A stretch of DNA of 45,333 nt from Deltaproteobacteria bacterium (GTDB lineage: Bacteria; Desulfobacterota; Syntrophia; Syntrophales; Smithellaceae): the NCBI GenBank assembly GCA_011046295.1, contig DSAV01000102.1, forward strand, positions 1 to 45,333. The letters are read 5' to 3'. The notes under the pieces were generated by a model, which was not told the DNA's origin, ran no database searches, and saw only the letters and a program-made list of their open reading frames with translations. A program made the position numbers and the translations under genes. Of this stretch, positions 41,739 to 45,333 are shown piece by piece (the first letter of the stretch is position 1; each line of letters begins with the position of its first letter).

Positions 41739-43445
41739 TTAACGCGGAAAATATAAAGATACTTTTGTCCCTTTTCCTCTGGCGCTTTCGACAGATATTT
41801 TTCCGCCATGAGCTTCCATTATTTTTTGGACTACTGCCAGCCCTAAACCGGTTCCCGCCGGCTTGGACGTAAAATAAGGATCGTAAATCCGTGGCAGGTC
41901 ATTCTCTCCTATCCCTTTTCCCGTATCTTTGACCACTACCTGAACACTTTCTTTTTCCTCAATAATATCTATATCGAGACTGCCGCCTTTTTTCATCGCC
42001 ATCAAAGCGTTTAAAAAAATGTTGAGCAGAACCTGCTTTACTTTGTCCGGATCAGCTTCAACAAACGGTTCATTTTTTCCCACATTAATATTTACAGTAA
42101 CATTATTATTGCTAACTTCAGGTTCAACTAATTTTACCGTATGCTCAACAAAAGAAGAAAGACGGGCGCTTTCTTTTTTTAGATCCATTGGCCGGGCAAA
42201 TTCAATGAGCTGTGTAATGACGCGGTTTAATCTTTCCACCTCGTCAATGATAATATCCGCCGTTTTTTTATCTTCGCTGTCGGATTGCAATCTCTCTTTC
42301 AAATAAACGGCAAAGCCCTTGATGGAACTGAGCGGATTTCTGATTTCATGCGCCACGCCGGCGGCCAGGGAACTGATGGATGTCAGGTGGCGGCTTCTGG
42401 CCACCTCTTTTTCCAACTCGCGGATTTGAGTCACGTCACGTATCAGCAACATTTTTCCGCTGGAGATATCATCATCGACAAGTACCGCGCCAAGAACTTC
42501 CCATTTTTTCTTTTCGCCGTCGAAAGCGGTTATTTCAATATCCTGCTCCACAAGGCCGCCCTTTGCGGGCAGCCCTGCAAGGAGATTCTGCAGGGGTTCG
42601 GGTAAATTTTCCGTATATTTTGCCTCTGACAAATCAGGGCAGGACACTTCCAGAATTTCCTGCGCTTTTTCATTGCAGCTGATTATTTTGCCACCGCCAT
42701 CGAACGCAACAAGCCCGACGGGCATATTTTTTATCAGCGTTTCCGAAAAAACCTTCATGCGCGAAAGAGTAGAGCTGGTTAAGCGATAAGCCTGAACCAA
42801 AAAAAGAGAAATAATGGCCAAAGAACCAACGAGCAAAAGAACAATTATTCTTATAATTGTATTGCGTGTATCAACGGCAGTCGCTTTTTCAATCTTACCC
42901 ATGTTAAAGCCCACATAAATCACGAATTCCCCTTGAACTTTTTCTGGCCCATTAGGATGTTCCTGATAATCAAGATACAGGGGGAACAAACCCCGGTACA
43001 CTTCAAAAGTGTCAGCGCCCTGTGGATTGGCTGTTTGACGCCACTTGGTTTCCCTACTTTGCGCGATTTGAGCCGTATCCAGATCCAAACCGTATTTCTG
43101 GGAAATCATGGACGGATCGCTATCCGCGATAATACTGCCTTCGTTATCAGTCACAATTATATAGTCAATGTCCGGCTGTTGAGCTATTGCTATAAGTAAT
43201 TTTTGCATGTTAAAGATGCGATTTTTTTCATCCGCCGCGTCACTCATTCCCGCTTCAAAAGAGCGAATTAAGGTCGCGCCTTTTTCCACAAAAATTTCCA
43301 CCGCTTTTTTTTCTTGCCGCTGGAACTGCGCCATCGCCATCATGGCGAAAATAACAGCTATAACCGCAACGGCGCTGATGGCCGCCCACAGAGAAATATC
43401 AAAACGGATTTTTCGTCTTCCTTTATTCATTATTGACGACACCAT
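41739..43445 (-). CDS. zraS: Membrane sensor histidine kinase ZraS
   Basis: A 568-residue kinase with membrane helices at about 20-42 and 192-212 framing a periplasmic sensor of about 150 residues (including IVTDNEGSIIADSDP, typical of dCache/PAS-like folds). A cytosolic PAS domain follows (about 235-345: NMPVGLVAFDGGGKIISCNEKA). HisKA has His366 in GVAHEIRNPLSSIKG, and the ATPase has QVLLNIFLNALMAM, VKDTGKGIGE and PAGTGLGLAV. GGAG precedes the ATG. It is paired with zraR and divergent from zraP, which identifies the ZraPSR envelope-stress system. The ZraS sensing domain sees zinc in E. coli; the ligand here is not known. Confidence 0.92.
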   Translation of the reverse strand: MVSSIMNKGRRKIRFDISLWAAISAVAVIAVIFAMMAMAQFQRQEKKAVEIFVEKGATLIRSFEAGMSDAADEKNRIFNMQKLLIAIAQQPDIDYIIVTDNEGSIIADSDPSMISQKYGLDLDTAQIAQSRETKWRQTANPQGADTFEVYRGLFPLYLDYQEHPNGPEKVQGEFVIYVGFNMGKIEKATAVDTRNTIIRIIVLLLVGSLAIISLFLVQAYRLTSSTLSRMKVFSETLIKNMPVGLVAFDGGGKIISCNEKAQEILEVSCPDLSEAKYTENLPEPLQNLLAGLPAKGGLVEQDIEITAFDGEKKKWEVLGAVLVDDDISSGKMLLIRDVTQIRELEKEVARSRHLTSISSLAAGVAHEIRNPLSSIKGFAVYLKERLQSDSEDKKTADIIIDEVERLNRVITQLIEFARPMDLKKESARLSSFVEHTVKLVEPEVSNNNVTVNINVGKNEPFVEADPDKVKQVLLNIFLNALMAMKKGGSLDIDIIEEKESVQVVVKDTGKGIGENDLPRIYDPYFTSKPAGTGLGLAVVQKIMEAHGGKISVESARGKGTKVSLYFPR

Positions 43446-43455
43446 TTAATTCTCC

Positions 43456-43502
43456 GGATAAATATTACCCACACGGATATTTATGCTGGGTACATATTAT
43501 CC
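43456..43502. promoter_or_regulatory. Interrupted inverted repeat, candidate ZraR site
   Basis: GGATAAATATTACCCA (43456-43471) and TGGGTACATATTATCC (43487-43502) are inverted copies, 12 of 16 positions matching, with perfect outer GGATAA/TTATCC and inner TACCCA/TGGGTA blocks around a 15-base spacer. It lies 86-132 bases upstream of the zraP sigma-54 promoter and at the same time 11 bases beyond the zraS start. This is a typical position for an enhancer-binding regulator. Confidence 0.5.
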
Positions 43503-43587
43503 ATATATCGGCTGCTAATGCAAATGATTTATTGTCTGCATCATAATTTCTTCCGTTATTACAGAAACTTAAAAAGTAACAACGCCG

Positions 43588-43604
43588 ATGGCACAACCCT
43601 TGCT
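43588..43604 (+). promoter_or_regulatory. zraP: Sigma-54 promoter of zraP
   Basis: ATGGCACAACCCTTGCT matches the consensus YTGGCACGRNNNTTGCW with only two changes (A at the first position and A for G after GGCAC). The essential GG and GC are intact at the correct distance. It lies 44 bases before the zraP ATG, next to a divergent zraSR pair, exactly as in the known system. Confidence 0.82.
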
Positions 43605-43648
43605 TTATATCAGGCCAAATAAATGAAATTACCTCATAAAGGAGATTA

Positions 43649-44167
43649 GTGATGAAAAAATTAATGTTAACATTGGCAGCATCCGGGCTCGTCGTGCTTT
43701 TAGCGATGCCCTCTTTTGCTATTGGCCCGCGCGAGGGCAGGGGTCCGCAAGCGAAATACGGAAACACCGATTATTCCGACCGCGGATATCATCGTGATAA
43801 AGCGCTTACAAGATTGAATCTGACCGATGAGCAGAAAACCAAAATTGAAGCTCTCAGGTTAGCTCATGACAAAAATGTCCGTCCGATCAGAGAGGAAATG
43901 TTTGATAAATCCGTGGAACTGCGCAGGCTGTGGTTACAGCCCGACCCGGACAAAAACAAAATAAATGCCAAGCAAAAAGAAGTAAGGGCACTGCGCAACA
44001 AATTGGAAGATAAACGAACAGATTTTCGTCTGGAAGTTAATAAAGTGCTGACACCCGAGCAGAAAGAAACACTGGCCACCTATGGCTGGGGCAGAAAACC
44101 CGGGTACGGTCCGCGCGGCGGCAAAAGAGGACCCGGCAGCGGTTACGGTCCGGGAATATGCTACTAA
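43649..44167 (+). CDS. zraP: Periplasmic chaperone ZraP (Spy/CpxP superfamily)
   Basis: A 172-residue exported protein. The signal peptide (1-24) ends PSFA-IG. The mature protein has two LTxEQ-type motifs (LTDEQKTK near residue 55, LTPEQKET near 131) that frame charged helices rich in Lys, Arg and Glu, as in ZraP and Spy. The C-terminal tail (about 143-172) is Gly/Pro/Arg-rich and includes GYGPRGGKRGPGSGYGPG. ZraP acts as a zinc-dependent periplasmic chaperone and dampens ZraSR. A good ribosome site (AAAGGAG) precedes the ATG. It has a sigma-54 promoter and a strong terminator, so it is a single-gene transcript. Confidence 0.9.
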   Translation: MMKKLMLTLAASGLVVLLAMPSFAIGPREGRGPQAKYGNTDYSDRGYHRDKALTRLNLTDEQKTKIEALRLAHDKNVRPIREEMFDKSVELRRLWLQPDPDKNKINAKQKEVRALRNKLEDKRTDFRLEVNKVLTPEQKETLATYGWGRKPGYGPRGGKRGPGSGYGPGICY

Positions 44168-44198
44168 AACCTTCTGACCAGTATTACCTCCTTTCCGA

Positions 44199-44231
44199 AA
44201 AACGGGAGAGAATAAACTCTCCCGTTTTTTT
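44199..44231 (+). terminator. Rho-independent terminator of zraP
   Basis: AACGGGAGAG and CTCTCCCGTT form a ten-base stem around the loop AATAAA, followed by a run of seven Ts in all. It is 30-60 bases after the zraP stop. The stem is symmetrical with A/T flanks on both sides, so it could also act on the opposite strand. Confidence 0.93.
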
Positions 44232-44257
44232 ACATTAAAGCAAAAATAGTTTATAAT
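44229..44257 (+). promoter_or_regulatory. Sigma-70 promoter of the flavodoxin-like gene
   Basis: TTTACA (44229-44234), 17 bases, and perfect TATAAT (44252-44257). The first TTT overlaps the T-run of the zraP terminator. Transcription would start at about 44264, one base before the ATG at 44265. Confidence 0.7.
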
Positions 44258-44264
44258 ACTCGTC

Positions 44265-44939
44265 ATGGGGAAAAAATTTGCGGCGATAAATTACTGGAAA
44301 TATCCTTTGCGGACTTTAACCCGTCTCGCGGCAATTATATTTTATTCTCTGGCCGTTTTTTTTATTTTCACGGGCTGTCAGACAACGCCTGTCGCTCATG
44401 TGACAGAAACTCTTCCCGAAGACAAGTCCCAAAAAGCTGAAATTCTTGTCGCCTACGCCACCCGCGCCGGTTCGACCATCGAAGTCGCTCAGGCGATAGG
44501 GGAAAAACTGGCAGCGGTTGGAGCCGCTGTTGATGTAAAACCCGTAAAAAACATCGACAACCTGGACGGTTACCGGGCAGTTGTTCTGGGAAGCGCCATC
44601 CGCCGTGGCGCTGTATTGCCGGAGACGGCAAAGTTCGTCAAAAAACACAAAGAAGAACTGAACAAAATGCCGGTTGCTTATTTTATCGTTTGCATGATTA
44701 CCAGGGAAGACACGGAAAAAAACCGCGCGAGAGCCTTCTCCTACCTTGAACCTTTGGTTGCGCAGGTTCCCCCGCGTGATACAGGGATTTTCACCGGAAA
44801 ACTTGATTACTCCACATTGAACTTCATTGAATTATTAATCATAAAATATTTCATCGGCACGCCGGAGGGCGACCTGCGCGATTGGAAAATAATTAATGAT
44901 TGGGCGGAGCGCCTGAGTCGCAAATTACGTGTATTTTAA
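44265..44939 (+). CDS. Flavodoxin-like protein with a lipoprotein signal
   Basis: A protein of up to 224 residues. The first 38 residues contain a hydrophobic stretch that ends in FIFTGC, a good lipobox. After a linker (QTTPVAHVTETLPEDKSQ) comes a flavodoxin fold: ILVAYATRAGSTIEVAQAIG (FMN-phosphate loop), VVLGSAIRRGAVLPETAKF, AYFIVCMI and a C-terminal WAERLSRKLR, similar to the HemG/flavodoxin-domain group. Because flavodoxins usually work in the cytosol, an exported or membrane-anchored form is unusual. The predicted promoter starts transcription at the ATG, so the mRNA is either leaderless or translation begins at TTG 44307 (GGA upstream), which gives a compact lipoprotein signal starting at R-T-L-T-R. 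Confidence 0.82.
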   Translation: MGKKFAAINYWKYPLRTLTRLAAIIFYSLAVFFIFTGCQTTPVAHVTETLPEDKSQKAEILVAYATRAGSTIEVAQAIGEKLAAVGAAVDVKPVKNIDNLDGYRAVVLGSAIRRGAVLPETAKFVKKHKEELNKMPVAYFIVCMITREDTEKNRARAFSYLEPLVAQVPPRDTGIFTGKLDYSTLNFIELLIIKYFIGTPEGDLRDWKIINDWAERLSRKLRVF

Positions 44940-45054
44940 AAGATGTTAGGATTATTTGAACAAACGATGCTGATAAATGTAATAAGCCTTACCAAAAATG
45001 CCCTCATTCATTGCTGATTGCTGCTTGGTAAAAAATAAAATACTATTTATTTGC

Positions 45055-45285
45055 TTATGCCAATCCGCATGTTAGGGAAATAATCATTGTTAGTCCTATA
45101 TTAAATGATACCAACAGCCAAACAAGGATTACTTTAATCCAATTATTTGTTTTATCTTTAAAGTCCTCTTCCGGTGGCGCAAAAATAATGTTCATAAAAA
45201 TAATGAACCCAATCCATGCCAGCCCTAGTGAAAAAAATAAAGATAGAAGCGATGGTTCTGCACCCCATTTAGGAAACCGTTTCAT
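45055..45285 (-). CDS. Possible small two-helix membrane protein
   Basis: A 76-residue reading with two hydrophobic segments (about 13-35 and 51-73) and a hydrophilic connecting loop (APPEEDFKDKTNNW). The hydrophobic pattern and charged loop suggest a real membrane protein, but there is no clear ribosome site before the ATG at 45285 and I do not recognise a family. It could be a gene or chance. The 45286-45333 stretch shows nothing. Confidence 0.4.
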   Translation of the reverse strand: MKRFPKWGAEPSLLSLFFSLGLAWIGFIIFMNIIFAPPEEDFKDKTNNWIKVILVWLLVSFNIGLTMIISLTCGLA

Positions 45286-45333
45286 AGTCAGTGCACAGTG
45301 AGATGACCGACCTGTTCTTTAGTAAACGTAAGC

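Overview
The window is a 45.3 kb bacterial chromosome segment packed with housekeeping genes. Gene content points to a Gram-negative anaerobe of the deltaproteobacterial (Desulfobacterota) type, perhaps a Syntrophus/Smithella relative. The pointers are sigma-54 promoters with NtrC-type activators, a heptose kinase, ZraP, AmmeMemoRadiSam proteins, the rfaE1-DUF4416-yicC-gmk-rpoZ-pyrF run, and gluconeogenic enzymes. This placement is an inference; the window has no rRNA gene to test it.

Layout. 0-0.8 kb: two small membrane proteins, one AtpZ/AtpI-like, behind a sigma-54-like promoter. 0.9-1.4 kb (minus): a DUF218 gene broken by an in-frame TAG. 1.6-8.4 kb: a signalling and motor locus. A cytosolic PAS histidine kinase and an NtrC-type activator are followed by a dyad, a near-consensus sigma-54 promoter, and a set made of a receiver domain on a long charged helical rod, a Roadblock-like protein and a GAF-MshEN-PilB/GspE ATPase. 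8.5-12.9 kb (minus): AmmeMemoRadiSam A and B, a cysteine synthase/cysteinyl-tRNA synthetase fusion and a DUF1178 protein. 13.07 kb: tRNA-Pro(CGG). 13.2-19.3 kb (minus): pilC, then rlmB, pyrF, rpoZ, gmk, yicC, DUF4416 and rfaE1, read from a clear promoter near 19.4 kb. 19.7-28.6 kb (plus): a metallo-hydrolase, an Old Yellow Enzyme, a broken peroxiredoxin, plsC-uppP, ftsK-rimO and a polyprenyl synthase.

28.6-32.0 kb is an accessory patch. A RelB/YafQ toxin-antitoxin module sits between the end of the polyprenyl synthase gene and a second, diverged copy of that same 3' end. A DUF4424 protein, a lipoprotein and a nucleotidyltransferase with a small partner follow. 32.0-40.3 kb: NAD(P)HX repair, a nitroreductase, a minus-strand gluconeogenic run (fbp, metallo-hydrolase, class II aldolase, alcohol dehydrogenase) and leuB. 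40.3-44.2 kb: a complete ZraSR-ZraP envelope-stress set, zraP divergent with its own sigma-54 promoter and a strong terminator. The window ends with a flavodoxin-like protein bearing a lipobox and a small membrane protein.

Strongest leads: (1) the sigma-54/NtrC-associated receiver-rod, Roadblock and GAF-PilB set, which looks like a private control module for a type IV pilus or secretion motor; (2) the toxin-antitoxin cassette bracketed by two versions of the polyprenyl synthase 3' end (107 of 141 bases identical, no gaps, counted by eye), which suggests a cassette that restores the gene it enters; (3) the CysK-CysS fusion; (4) two genes broken by single in-frame stops. All calls come from reading the sequence; no database search was run.
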